A stretch of 58,345 nt of DNA from an uncultured Pedobacter sp. GTDB lineage: Bacteria; Bacteroidota; Bacteroidia; Sphingobacteriales; Sphingobacteriaceae. This document shows, piece by piece, positions 17,999 to 26,692 of this stretch. The notes below the pieces were generated by a model, which was given only the letters and a program-made list of their open reading frames with translations, made no database searches and was not told the origin of the DNA. The stretch is taken from positions 1 through 58,345 of the forward strand of contig CAMLDJ010000004.1 in assembly GCA_946478755.1 (NCBI GenBank). Reading direction: 5' to 3'. How positions within the stretch are numbered: the stretch's first letter is position 1; the number at the start of each line of letters is the position of its first letter. Made by a program: the position numbers and the translations under genes.

Positions 17999-18595
17999 TT
18001 ATTTGTTGTTGGCAATGGTGTGATTTTTAACTGATTTATTGCTTTTCTTGATCCAAAAATATAACATCGCGAAAATGCAGATGTATACAATGATATTAAA
18101 TATTTCGTGGTGATAGGTAAAATTGTTCCGCTGCGATTTAAAGAATCCCAGTAATACGCCCAAACCTGCAATACGCAATACATTCAGAACATAGATAGCA
18201 ATAAAACCGATAATCAGCATTTTAAAAGTAGATTTCCATGGCGCAGGAAATGCCAGTACAAAAGCGGCCAAAAAACTCATTACGCCAAGGCCAAGGCAGG
18301 AATAATTCACACGCAGATAAGGGCCGGCTACTACCATAACGTCCATTTCGTTATGAATGGCATAAAAGCCAAAAGCCTTAATAATCCATACCGCAGGTAC
18401 AATTAATGCTGTTTTTAAACCTTGAATATAATCAAAGTGATCAGCAATATAGGCATTATAAAATCTGGAACCGGGTGTCATCACGCTATTCATAAACAGA
18501 TTACCCTGGCTAAACAGGATGTATAATATAAACAGGGCAACCACAAATTTGATGGCCTTTTTATTCGCTTCCTTTTTTGCTTCTTCTGGGGTCAT
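17999..18595 (-). CDS. xrtY: Exosortase (XrtY-type), membrane transpeptidase
   Basis: A 198-residue multi-pass protein, the usual length for a short exosortase. The three catalytic residues of the family are visible: Cys100 in NYSCLGLGVMSF, Arg141 in YVLNVLRIAGL and a His at 162/163 in NFTYHHEIFN. The N-terminus is a charged cytoplasmic tail, then about six helices. Exosortases recognise C-terminal sorting tails, cleave them and are thought to attach the protein to a surface polymer. The XrtY label rests on the neighbours (Wzy-like protein and GT4 just upstream) and remembered family context. Candidate substrates are the five small proteins at 51673-55320. Confidence 0.85.
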   Translation of the reverse strand: MTPEEAKKEANKKAIKFVVALFILYILFSQGNLFMNSVMTPGSRFYNAYIADHFDYIQGLKTALIVPAVWIIKAFGFYAIHNEMDVMVVAGPYLRVNYSCLGLGVMSFLAAFVLAFPAPWKSTFKMLIIGFIAIYVLNVLRIAGLGVLLGFFKSQRNNFTYHHEIFNIIVYICIFAMLYFWIKKSNKSVKNHTIANNK

Positions 18596-18616
18596 ATATT
18601 ATCGGCATTTGTAAAT

Positions 18617-19471
18617 TTAACTTCTGTTTTTTTGAATGACTTTAATTTTTTTATCTACCAGTTTTCTAAACCAGAAACCCTGTAGATAATGGAATTTAAT
18701 TCCCGTGGAGCCCTCAAATATACCGAGTTTAAAAAACATGCGGTAGCCAAAGTAAAGATAGGGACGAAATCCAAGCGGAAGTTTCCACCACAATTGTTTT
18801 AACCATGCCCGCTTTTCATCAGGACTGCCCAATAAGTTAGGTTTTAAACTTTGGAACCGTAGTTTTAACATCCTTTCTACCTCTTCTTGCGCAACAAGAT
18901 CACTATAACGCTCGTGTTTGGCTTTCCAAAAGGCTATATCATTCTCTTTTAGGTTTTCTTCCAAAATCCAGCCTTTCTTCCAGATTTTGGTCTTGCCCGG
19001 TACAATAAAACGGTGATCCATATTCTCGTTCAGATCAGAAAAACCGATCCCTGTCCTGAACATTTTTAAAAGGTAAAAAGGATAGAAGGTACCAAACCTG
19101 ATCCAGCTTCCCTGAAAGAAATTTTTGCGGTTAAAGTAAATGCCGTTAATATCGAGGTGGTCTTCATATTTAAAATTGGCCAGCATTTCGAACAGCTCGG
19201 GTGTAACGGTTTGATCTGCATCGAGGCCGATTATCCAGGGTGTTTCTACTTTAAAGTTTTTTAAAGCGAAATCCCATTGTTTCGGATGGTTTATAAAAGG
19301 GTTTTGTTTTACCTCCGCACCATAGCGATCTGCAATTTTCAAGGTTTCGTCGGTACTTCCGCTGTCCAAAATGAATATCCGGGCATTTAGCGCTTTAATA
19401 GATTCCAGTAATCTGGGCAGATGGATCTGCTCATTAAAGGTTAAAATGATAAAGCTAAAATTTCGGTTCAT
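18617..19471 (-). CDS. GT2 glycosyltransferase (WaaE/LgtF-like)
   Basis: A 284-residue protein from ATG 19471. The GT-A fold starts at FSFIILTFNEQIHLPRLLES with LDSGSTDETLKIA, and the metal-binding motif is DAD at 84-86 (IIGLDADQTV). The later part (ENMDHRFIVPGKTKIWKKGW, then FWKAKHERYSDLVAQEEVER) is the pattern of glucosyl/heptosyl-adding enzymes such as WaaE. It would transfer a sugar from a nucleotide donor to the growing lipid-linked unit at the inner face of the membrane. It lies just upstream of the exosortase in transcription. Confidence 0.85.
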   Translation of the reverse strand: MNRNFSFIILTFNEQIHLPRLLESIKALNARIFILDSGSTDETLKIADRYGAEVKQNPFINHPKQWDFALKNFKVETPWIIGLDADQTVTPELFEMLANFKYEDHLDINGIYFNRKNFFQGSWIRFGTFYPFYLLKMFRTGIGFSDLNENMDHRFIVPGKTKIWKKGWILEENLKENDIAFWKAKHERYSDLVAQEEVERMLKLRFQSLKPNLLGSPDEKRAWLKQLWWKLPLGFRPYLYFGYRMFFKLGIFEGSTGIKFHYLQGFWFRKLVDKKIKVIQKNRS

Positions 19472-19478
19472 ATCAGGG

Positions 19479-20714
19479 TTAAAGTGCTGTTGGGCTGGCT
19501 AGAATTTCTTTGTAAAGTTCAACATATTGTTTAACCAATGTATCATCGTTAAAATCAGCATTGATTTGCAATGGAGCAGCAGTTCTGATTTCTTTTCTTT
19601 TTTCAACATCCTGATAAGCCTGAATTATTCCAGTTTTGATCTCTTCAATGTTTAATCCAGTAACCAATCCCAGGTTCTTATCAGCCACATAATCGGCAAG
19701 ACCAACAAATTTACTGATGAGTACTGGTGTACCCACACTTAAACTTTCAACTACTACATTAGCGAAATTTTCGTTGTAAGAGGTGAGGACTGTTAGATCA
19801 TGCCTTGCCATTAAGTTAAACTTATGCTCGTTACCTACCTGTCCAACCCAATTAATTCGATTGTTTAGTGCTAAATGCTCAGCTTTATATTTTAAACTTT
19901 GTACATATTCTTCCTTACCTGTACCACCAATGGTTAACTGCCAGGGAATATTAACAAGTGTTAAAGCTTCAAAAAGCAATTCAAGCCCTTTCTTCTCTTC
20001 GATGCGGGAAAGAAAAATTAAACGAAATGGAGAATCATCAACCGCTAATGATTCGTGAGATACAGCCAACTGCGAATTGAAAACTGGTAACTGAGAATTA
20101 ACTAAATTGGATATTACAGTAATACTTTTTGGCGTAATTATCCTGAGTATGTCCTGCTTCTCTTGTTCACTGGTGGCATGAATATGGCAATATTTTAATA
20201 AAGTTTCACCCATTAATTTATGGATGATTCTTTTTGAAAAAGAATTCCGGTTACCAAACGTATAAGAGGTGAGCATTCCCCGTGGGGACAAAACAACGGG
20301 TATTTTATACCACTTGGCAACCAAACAGCTTAATACCGAAACTAAATTCCACCAGGCATGGATGTGTACAACCAGTTTGTCATCCTTATCACTTATCTTG
20401 TCACCCTGAATGCAATGAAGGATCTCTTTCCGTAAATTCAATAACAGCCCAGGTGAAAAATGACTATGGTCTTTAGTCCAGCGTTTAAAATAGCTAACTT
20501 TTACTCCATCGACTAAAGTAGTTTTGCCTATGGCTACGTCTAGCTCAGATGTTCCGTTTGCTGTAGTCGTTAAAACATGTAAGTCAACTTCGCTTTCCGC
20601 CTCACGCTTGTCGCTTAGCGCTGCCAATGCTTCGCACAATTTCGAAACGCTCTGAATAGGTCCGCCATAGGTGTAGGCTGGTTTGTAAGAAGCAGTGATG
20701 TGAATAATTTTCAA
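19479..20714 (-). CDS. GT4 glycosyltransferase, exosortase-associated type, with in-frame repeat insertions
   Basis: A 411-residue GT-B enzyme. N-terminal half: IIHITASYKPAYTYGGPIQS, HIHAWWNL and VLSPRGMLTSYTFG. C-terminal half: LIFLSRIEEKKGLELLFEAL and the donor-binding NFANVVVESLSVGTPVLIS. The start is TTG at 20714, with no ATG nearby. Its place beside the Wzy-like and exosortase genes fits the GT4 that accompanies XrtY systems. It has three unusual inserts compared with the family layout: SDKREAESEV after CEALAAL, a charged ILHCIQGDKISDKDDKL segment before VHIHAWWNL, and a SQLPVFNSQLAVSHESLAV segment before the LSRIEEKKG block. Each corresponds at DNA level to a repeat-like sequence. Confidence 0.85.
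   Translation of the reverse strand: MKIIHITASYKPAYTYGGPIQSVSKLCEALAALSDKREAESEVDLHVLTTTANGTSELDVAIGKTTLVDGVKVSYFKRWTKDHSHFSPGLLLNLRKEILHCIQGDKISDKDDKLVVHIHAWWNLVSVLSCLVAKWYKIPVVLSPRGMLTSYTFGNRNSFSKRIIHKLMGETLLKYCHIHATSEQEKQDILRIITPKSITVISNLVNSQLPVFNSQLAVSHESLAVDDSPFRLIFLSRIEEKKGLELLFEALTLVNIPWQLTIGGTGKEEYVQSLKYKAEHLALNNRINWVGQVGNEHKFNLMARHDLTVLTSYNENFANVVVESLSVGTPVLISKFVGLADYVADKNLGLVTGLNIEEIKTGIIQAYQDVEKRKEIRTAAPLQINADFNDDTLVKQYVELYKEILASPTAL
20040..20110. repeat. Repeat-like tract encoding SQLPVFNSQLAV inside a GT4 gene
   Basis: On the coding strand this reads AATTCTCAGTTACCAGTTTT then CAATTCGCAGTTGGC, built of related CAGTT/CAATT words. It adds about 20 residues to the GT4 at 19479-20714 between the two Rossmann halves. 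Confidence 0.6.
20385..20430. repeat. Repeat fragment (GTCACCCTGAATGCAATGAA) inside a GT4 gene
   Basis: Plus strand CTTATCTTGTCACCCTGAAT then GCAATGAAGGATCTCTTTCC; its start resembles GTCACCCTGAATTTATTTCA at 16703-16722. It adds an in-frame charged segment to the glycosyltransferase at 19479-20714. Confidence 0.6.
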
Positions 20715-20721
20715 TATAAAT

Positions 20722-20768
20722 TCTCTAAAACAACTAACCGGCTAAACACTAACCCCCTAAACCCCATC
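20722..20768. repeat. Telomere-like CTAAACACTAACCCC tract
   Basis: Between two operon genes the plus strand reads CTAACCGGCTAAACACTAAC, CCCCTAAACCCCATCC and similar. The same C-rich CTAAAC/TAACCC style recurs at 43425-43508 and about 48001-48100, and in the opposite orientation at 42933-42990. It lies at the end of the Wzy-like gene. Confidence 0.6.
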
Positions 20769-20771
20769 CAG

Positions 20772-22184
20772 CTAATCAAACACAGGTTTAAGTACTTTTA
20801 TGGTTCTGAGCAGATAAAATAGGAACCACATAATTACATAACCCCAAAAAATATTGTTGAACATAAATTCGAAGTTATTTCCTCTCCAAAGACCTTGGAA
20901 AATACTATTGAACATAATCACACAGCCTAGCTCGTACCCCCCAAATATTTCTTCAGCTTTATCTGATAGGTGTTGTACCAGCATTCCATAGAGTAACATA
21001 AAGAAGAAAACCCCTGGAATACCGAAGCTTAAATAAGCATCAACTACAGGGCGGGTTTTAGCAGAAACTGCCGACATTTTATGCGCCACACCGGCATCAT
21101 AAACCCGTTGCATCGAAACGGTTTCCATATTGGGCTTTCCTGACCAAAAAATTCTGGGTATAAGCCCTTCTAAGGAGTTTTCTACAATCTCCCAGTCGTA
21201 ATAGGGATGATGATCAGGTACAAAGTCTACAAATTGCGTAAACATTTCTATTTCACTCAGTCGTTTGGTAAGGAAACCCCAGTTGGTATCTTCAATCTGT
21301 TCTTCATTTTTTGAATCTAAATTTTCAAACGCCTGGTTTTGTGCCTCTTCAGCACTTACCTCACCGCTCCAACTTTGCCGAACGGTATTGTTATAGGTTG
21401 GCAAGAAATAAAGTAACACATAAGCTACTGGGATTGTCAAGTAAAGGATCAACTTCTTGTAATAAGGAAAAAATACACAGGCAATAACAATAATATTGAT
21501 GATAATAGGTTCTTTATAGCCCGATAACGAAGCATGGATAAAGTTAAGAATGAAAATTGTGGCGCCTATGCCCAGGTATTTAATGTTTTTGGTATTAAAT
21601 CCCTTAACAAATAATACAGCTGCACAAGATATTCCGACCAAAGTAAGTGGGAGGGCAATTTGGCTAAGCCCTGAAAAACGTTGAGCCAGTGAACCAATAC
21701 CAAACACAATAATGCTCAGCCAGATCAAAAAATCATCACCCTCAAAAGCTTTTACACTTTTAATTTTTATAGTATTCTTTTGTACTAATAGCATGCCTGT
21801 AACTAGTGTAGCATGAGCCAATAAACTCATTCGTTGGCAACTGGCAATCAATGCAGTTTGTTCACTTTCTTTAAACTGTGCCCCATAATTAACTTCCGTT
21901 AAATACCGGTAACCCAAATGATCCATAAAATAAAATATGGAAGTGGTGCACATAAATCCAGCAAAAATAAGCTGTGTAAGAAATATGGGCCGCATAATCT
22001 GCTTATGGATAGGTAAATCCTGCTTAATAATAGCAGCTGGCGACAGTATAGTGGTGTAAAAGATAAAGAGCGAGCCAAACCAAGCAACAAAATAAGATAT
22101 GATGGGGCTATTGATTAATAAATAGGAAACCAGAACAGGAACGTAAAGTGTTAAAATAAGTCTTGTAGGGGTATTATTTTGCAT
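20772..22184 (-). CDS. Wzy-like polymerase/ligase, exosortase-associated
   Basis: A 470-residue inner-membrane protein with about 12 hydrophobic segments, a large loop around residues 245-330 (TYNNTVRQSWSGEVSAEEAQ, then acidic sequence) and conserved-looking ends (GIPGVFFFMLLYGMLVQHLS; GLWRGNNFEFMFNNIFWGYV). Segment number, length and the long periplasmic loop agree with Wzy polymerases and O-antigen ligases. Such Wzy-like proteins accompany XrtY exosortases, where they may polymerise or ligate the repeat unit. It overlaps the upstream GT4 by 11 bp. Confidence 0.75.
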   Translation of the reverse strand: MQNNTPTRLILTLYVPVLVSYLLINSPIISYFVAWFGSLFIFYTTILSPAAIIKQDLPIHKQIMRPIFLTQLIFAGFMCTTSIFYFMDHLGYRYLTEVNYGAQFKESEQTALIASCQRMSLLAHATLVTGMLLVQKNTIKIKSVKAFEGDDFLIWLSIIVFGIGSLAQRFSGLSQIALPLTLVGISCAAVLFVKGFNTKNIKYLGIGATIFILNFIHASLSGYKEPIIINIIVIACVFFPYYKKLILYLTIPVAYVLLYFLPTYNNTVRQSWSGEVSAEEAQNQAFENLDSKNEEQIEDTNWGFLTKRLSEIEMFTQFVDFVPDHHPYYDWEIVENSLEGLIPRIFWSGKPNMETVSMQRVYDAGVAHKMSAVSAKTRPVVDAYLSFGIPGVFFFMLLYGMLVQHLSDKAEEIFGGYELGCVIMFNSIFQGLWRGNNFEFMFNNIFWGYVIMWFLFYLLRTIKVLKPVFD

Positions 22185-23376
22185 CTTTATTATAAATAGT
22201 ATCTACAATTACTTCTACTTGCTTTTCAAATGACCAGTTTTGAATGATCTGTTGGGATTGGATGCCCATTTTTGTTAATTTTTCTTTACTGCCTGTTAGT
22301 TCTCTTAATTTTTGCATGAGATCATCTAAGTCATTTGATCTAAATACTTCTCCATTAATCCCAGGCTTAACAAGATCTACGGCACAGCCAACTTTTGTGG
22401 AAACCAAAGCCGCTTTACCTGCTGCCATAGCCTCGTTCACAGCCAAACCCCAGGTTTCTCCTGGCCCCTTTGATGGTAAACAAAAGAGATCGCAGGCCTG
22501 ATACACAACAGGCATTTCTGTTTGATTCTGAAAATCCATAAAATGAATTCTCTTTTTTATACTGTCATCCTGAGCGTAGTCGAAGGATCTCTTCGTTCCT
22601 AAACCCTCAACCTTCCTTTTCAAATTCCCCTCTAATACGCCATTTCCAACAAAAAGTAAATGAATATACTCCAAATCTAGGCTTACAATTGCATCCAATA
22701 AAAGTTCAGGATTTTTTTTGGGTTCCAGTTTTCCTGCAAACAGGACTAGGATTTCATCATCTTTTATATCTAGCTGTGCTCTTAACCAATTCGACTTTGT
22801 AGCGCTATCTTTCGAAAATCTATCATTATCAATAGCATGAGATGCAAAATGCAATTGCCGATCTTTTAATCCATATTTCTTGAAGTAGTTTTTATTTGCC
22901 TCTCCAACATAAAATGCTATATCAATATGGCTATAAACCCAGTTTAGGAATATTTTCTTAGATAGCTGTTTTATTAAAGGGATCTTATCTAACAAGTTAG
23001 AGTCACCTCTAAAATAAATCGGTATTTTATTTTTGAAAGTCCGAAGTACTTTTAGGTGACTTGAATAAGCCCACCCATAAATTAAAATTGCATTAGGATT
23101 GAAGATTTTTATTTGCGTATTCAAATCGGGGTTAATAATTCCCTTAAAGTGATGCGTTCCAGGTGTTTTAGAAACATTTTTTACAAACTGATAATTATAT
23201 CCATCTAATAAAGGTAAGTCCCATTCAATATATTTTTTAAAACCCTCATCATACCTGTTTAAAGAACTATCACCCGTGTAATATACCTTTATCTCTATTT
23301 TTTTAGCCAATAACTGGAATATCGGAGCATAGTATTGGATTGGATGGGTAGAAATTATGGCAAGCTTTTTATTCAT
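22174..23376 (-). CDS. GT4 glycosyltransferase with in-frame repeat insert
   Basis: A 400-residue GT-B enzyme from ATG 23376. It begins LAIISTHPIQYYAPIFQLLA, has the nucleotide-binding start ILVLFAGKLEPKKNPELLLD in the second half, and the donor motif ETWGLAVNEAMAAGKAALVS near residue 320. An unusual stretch, LGTKRSFDYAQDDSIKKR (about residues 264-281), interrupts the usual link between VEGLG and IHFMDF. Its DNA contains GTCATCCTGAGCGTAGTCGA, a known repeat style of this phylum. It overlaps its neighbours on both sides by a few bp. Confidence 0.87.
   Translation of the reverse strand: MNKKLAIISTHPIQYYAPIFQLLAKKIEIKVYYTGDSSLNRYDEGFKKYIEWDLPLLDGYNYQFVKNVSKTPGTHHFKGIINPDLNTQIKIFNPNAILIYGWAYSSHLKVLRTFKNKIPIYFRGDSNLLDKIPLIKQLSKKIFLNWVYSHIDIAFYVGEANKNYFKKYGLKDRQLHFASHAIDNDRFSKDSATKSNWLRAQLDIKDDEILVLFAGKLEPKKNPELLLDAIVSLDLEYIHLLFVGNGVLEGNLKRKVEGLGTKRSFDYAQDDSIKKRIHFMDFQNQTEMPVVYQACDLFCLPSKGPGETWGLAVNEAMAAGKAALVSTKVGCAVDLVKPGINGEVFRSNDLDDLMQKLRELTGSKEKLTKMGIQSQQIIQNWSFEKQVEVIVDTIYNKDAK
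22561..22600. repeat. GTCATCCTGAGCG-type repeat fragment inside a GT4 gene
   Basis: Plus-strand sequence ACTGTCATCCTGAGCGTAGT followed by CGAAGGATCTCTTCG. It resembles fragments of the extragenic elements in this window and lies in frame in the glycosyltransferase at 22174-23376, adding about 13 residues. Confidence 0.65.
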
Positions 23377-24187
23377 GAGGAGATGCTAAGATATTTCCAG
23401 AGATAAGTTTATTAAAACTCTCAATTTTTTGTAGACCATTTCTGCTAATATATTGATATCTATATCCCTGTGTAGCTAATAAAGTGAAAATGTAATTTTC
23501 TGATCGACCTGTTTTTTGATGATAATGTTTATCGTACTCAAATATGATTTTGGGTTTGTGTATTTTAATTGTTTCTAGCAAGCCATCAATCACAAAGCTT
23601 TCATATCCTTCTACATCTATTTTAATAAAATCTACTTTCTGATTGCCAATTATATCATCACCAATGTGACATTCTATTTGAGTATGCCCACCTTTTTCAA
23701 ACAAATTATATGATCCTGGATTTTTGCTATTTATATCAACATCAATTGTCACTTTTTCTTTTTTATTACTCAAGGCTATATTTAGGGCTTTTATATGGAG
23801 AAAGCCGTTTAAGTTAATATTAATATTTAAGGCTAAATAATTGTGAGGGACAGGTTCGAATGATGTAACTAAACCTTCGTTTCCAACCAGTTGTGCAAAA
23901 AATAAAGTATGAAAGCCAATATTTGCCCCAACATCGAGAACATGATCTCCTTTTTTAATTATGGATTTGAAAATCTTTTTAAGTTCAGGTTCATAATCGC
24001 CGGCATATACAATTTTGCTTCCAATCCAGGTAGAGGTATCGCAGCAGATGTTAAAATCACCTTCAATTGGTTTTACTACAATAGCTTCTTTTTTAAATTT
24101 ATTGCGTGTAAACAGATAGTTAAATATCCGATCCTGTCCTCTAAAAAAAGTCCTTCTTAAGATAAGTTTATAAATTGTTTGCATCAT
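23369..24187 (-). CDS. FkbM family methyltransferase
   Basis: A 272-residue SAM-dependent methyltransferase. Motif I is DVGANIGFHTLFFAQLVG and the FkbM signature FIKIDVEGYESFVIDGLLE follows, with FEYDKHYHQ further on. FkbM proteins O-methylate small molecules or sugars. In a polysaccharide operon the likely acceptor is a sugar hydroxyl (inference). The start is ATG 24187, overlapping the upstream stop in an ATGA arrangement. An N-terminal basic segment (RRTFFRGQDRIFNYLFTRNK) precedes the core. Confidence 0.85.
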   Translation of the reverse strand: MMQTIYKLILRRTFFRGQDRIFNYLFTRNKFKKEAIVVKPIEGDFNICCDTSTWIGSKIVYAGDYEPELKKIFKSIIKKGDHVLDVGANIGFHTLFFAQLVGNEGLVTSFEPVPHNYLALNININLNGFLHIKALNIALSNKKEKVTIDVDINSKNPGSYNLFEKGGHTQIECHIGDDIIGNQKVDFIKIDVEGYESFVIDGLLETIKIHKPKIIFEYDKHYHQKTGRSENYIFTLLATQGYRYQYISRNGLQKIESFNKLISGNILASPHE

Positions 24188-25473
24188 AACTCACAAACTC
24201 TTTTAAATAATTCTACTTGTTTTTCAGCCATATAAATTGCTGTATAAGGTTTAAATGCATCCCAGTTTGTAGATGGCATGATATTATTTTGAATGGATTC
24301 CAGATAAGTACATATTTGATTATATGCAGTATCTATTGAGACATCAATCCCCAAAAGGAATCCAGCATTGCATTCATTTAAAAATTTTGCAGCTTTACTA
24401 TCGCTATTCAAAATGGCCAATAGTGGTTTTTTAGCTAAAACATATGGGTACAATTTTGATGCATTATATGCTGTTTCATCTGATCCGATCACGATTAAGC
24501 CATCTGCCTTTTGCAGATTTTTCAAACTCTGATAAAAACCGATTCTGTTAGTATATTCGGTAACATAACCATTCAAATCGAATAGATTAGCTATAGGTGA
24601 CACGGTAGGTTTTCCTTTTCCATGAGGGGCATAGCTGGTACCAATAAAATGCATTCTGAATTTATTAAATACTTTGGGGTTATTTTCAAGCCCTTTCTTA
24701 AAAGCCGAAAACAATGTTACTAAAGCAGGCTTCATATCATGACCGCCTCTACCAATGTATATCAGATTAATATATTTATCAACATTGTCGAAACTCAAAG
24801 CCAGTTTTAAGTCGTTCTCTTTGGCAATTTTAAAATCATTATCAAATGCACCAAATGTAATTACTGCTGTTGGCTTTGATTTTAACTGGGGATATCGGTC
24901 TTGTAGGATTTGGATATAATCTGTAGAAACACTGATTAATCCATCTGCGCTTTTCATGGCAATAGGTTCCAAGAACTTATTTAGCTGGTAGGAGAACCAA
25001 TATTTTTTAGGACGTTCTGCTCTTGGTTTACCTTTGTAATAATCGGTATGCCAAGGATCTTGAATGTCTATTACATATGGGATGCCAAACTTTTTTTTCC
25101 AGTAAGCACCGAGAATACAAACTGGAAATTGGGTAGTTGAAAAATAGATCAGATCAAAATTTTTGTGCTTCAACAGTTGATTGCCTTTCTTGCGAAAGTA
25201 CCACAGAGCGCGCAGTGCGATGCTTCCCAAACCAAATTTGCTAGTCCATTTTTTAGCTAAGGCTTTAACCTTATGTATGGAGATATCTTGAGGTACGGTT
25301 GTCAGTAATAAAGGATCTTTAATCATGTCTACATAACTTTCGTGAACCATGATTACTTCTGCTTCCCAGCCTAATTCCTTAAAATAAGGCAAGCTCATTC
25401 TGATTCGCTGCATATCTGCTGCATTGCAGGGTGGGAAATAAGGTGAAATAATTAGAAGTTTTTTACTCACCAA
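24184..25473 (-). CDS. GT4-like glycosyltransferase
   Basis: A 429-residue GT-B enzyme. The N-terminal Rossmann begins LLIISPYFPPCNAADMQRIR, with YVIDIQDPWHTDYY in the middle. The C-terminal half has YINLIYIGRGGHDMKPALVT, then ADGLIVIGSDETAYNASKLY. That last block replaces the usual ExGxxxxE and is typical of a GT4 subgroup that keeps only a partial donor motif. There is no ATG at the front: the start is TTG at 25473 or GTG at 25470, overlapping the end of the upstream gene. It probably adds one sugar to the repeat unit. Confidence 0.8.
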   Translation of the reverse strand: MVSKKLLIISPYFPPCNAADMQRIRMSLPYFKELGWEAEVIMVHESYVDMIKDPLLLTTVPQDISIHKVKALAKKWTSKFGLGSIALRALWYFRKKGNQLLKHKNFDLIYFSTTQFPVCILGAYWKKKFGIPYVIDIQDPWHTDYYKGKPRAERPKKYWFSYQLNKFLEPIAMKSADGLISVSTDYIQILQDRYPQLKSKPTAVITFGAFDNDFKIAKENDLKLALSFDNVDKYINLIYIGRGGHDMKPALVTLFSAFKKGLENNPKVFNKFRMHFIGTSYAPHGKGKPTVSPIANLFDLNGYVTEYTNRIGFYQSLKNLQKADGLIVIGSDETAYNASKLYPYVLAKKPLLAILNSDSKAAKFLNECNAGFLLGIDVSIDTAYNQICTYLESIQNNIMPSTNWDAFKPYTAIYMAEKQVELFKRVCEL

Positions 25474-26692
25474 TAGTATCTGTTATAATTTTTATAAATT
25501 TTTGTTCCTCTTGTTCCCAGTTTAGTTGATATTTAGCATATTCCAAAGCTTGAGCTTGATGCTCCTCTAGTAAGTTTGGATTTGATAAATAATTCTGAAT
25601 GATATTCGTTAACTGGTAAGCCTTAGACTTATTATAAATAAAGCCCATTTTGGAATATTTTTTCAGAAGCCTTTTTTGAGCAGAAGTATCAGATGCAATT
25701 ACAGCTTGGCCCGCTTGTATATAAGTAAATATTTTGTTTGTCAAGCAGATATCTCGATTTAACGGGAATCCTGTTTCTGTAGCCAAACCAATATCAAATT
25801 GAGAAGCAAATTTTATGATTTTGTTTGAAGAAATAGGGGGATAGTAATAGATATTTTCAGATCGAAAAGAAACTTGTTCTGCCAGTTTCTTGAAATACTC
25901 CTTGGTTGATGTAGTGCTAAAGCCAAGCAAGTGCAATTCTACATTTTCTTGATAGGCTAAAGAACTTATTACTCCTTCTAACCCTCTGTTTTTTCCAATA
26001 TTTTGAGAGAACCAAAATAATTTGAGTTTTTCTTTCACCTTTTTTAAGATTTTTTTTTCAGATGGAAAAACATTCAGAATCGTTTTCGGATTGATTGTTG
26101 GGTATAGCTTTTTATAAGCTTCACTGATTAAAGGACTGGCAGTAGTCAGGTAATCTACCTCTGGCAGGTATTTGTCCTCAATAATTTTTTTGAGCTTAAA
26201 ATCTCTTGAATTGTAATCGTTAGTAACTTCTTGCCTATGGAAATCCTCTGCATCAAAGCCACATTTAACATGGTTAGTTTTAGCGGCTAAAACAACTGCA
26301 GGTAATGCACCTAAATTATGTGCTATGTATAAATCTGCCGTCAATTTTTTAGCTTTACATATGAGATTCCGGCTGCCTCTTGCAATGCTATGTTCAGCTA
26401 GGTCAAAACGATAACCAAATTTAGATGCCAATATATTGGCAAGTTTATGTCTTGCTCTACTCAGCAAATATATCCATTTGTTATTTTTTGGATTGCCTCC
26501 AACGCGAATTTGTTTCCATTTTTTTTCCGCTAGTAATTGTTTATCTAATTCAGTTCCCCAATTGTTCCAATATAGATATATAACCGTAACATCGTACCCT
26601 GCTTCAAATAAACTATCTGCTTCTTTCACCAAACGAGGATTTAGTGAAGGCTGACCGGATGTAACAAGTACTATTTTCCCCCTTAGGCCCAC
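25463..26692 (-). CDS. GT4-like glycosyltransferase
   Basis: A 409-residue GT-B enzyme from GTG 26692 (the only plausible start, overlapping the FkbM gene by 10 bp). It opens IVLVTSGQPSLNPRLVKEAD with LYIAHNLGALPAVVLAA, and the second half has LKLFWFSQNIGKNRGLEGVI and LATETGFPLNRDICLTNKIF. Sequence around LTNKIFTYIQAGQAVIASDT is the donor-side region. No family-specific acceptor can be predicted. It is in the same unit as two other glycosyltransferases and two FkbM methyltransferases. Confidence 0.8.
   Translation of the reverse strand: MGLRGKIVLVTSGQPSLNPRLVKEADSLFEAGYDVTVIYLYWNNWGTELDKQLLAEKKWKQIRVGGNPKNNKWIYLLSRARHKLANILASKFGYRFDLAEHSIARGSRNLICKAKKLTADLYIAHNLGALPAVVLAAKTNHVKCGFDAEDFHRQEVTNDYNSRDFKLKKIIEDKYLPEVDYLTTASPLISEAYKKLYPTINPKTILNVFPSEKKILKKVKEKLKLFWFSQNIGKNRGLEGVISSLAYQENVELHLLGFSTTSTKEYFKKLAEQVSFRSENIYYYPPISSNKIIKFASQFDIGLATETGFPLNRDICLTNKIFTYIQAGQAVIASDTSAQKRLLKKYSKMGFIYNKSKAYQLTNIIQNYLSNPNLLEEHQAQALEYAKYQLNWEQEEQKFIKIITDTIGE

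Noticed and set aside
17434..18183. Longer version of the WcaF-like gene extending into the exosortase
   Set aside because: Would overlap 185 bp of the exosortase coding region; the family's usual length fits the TTG start at 17988.
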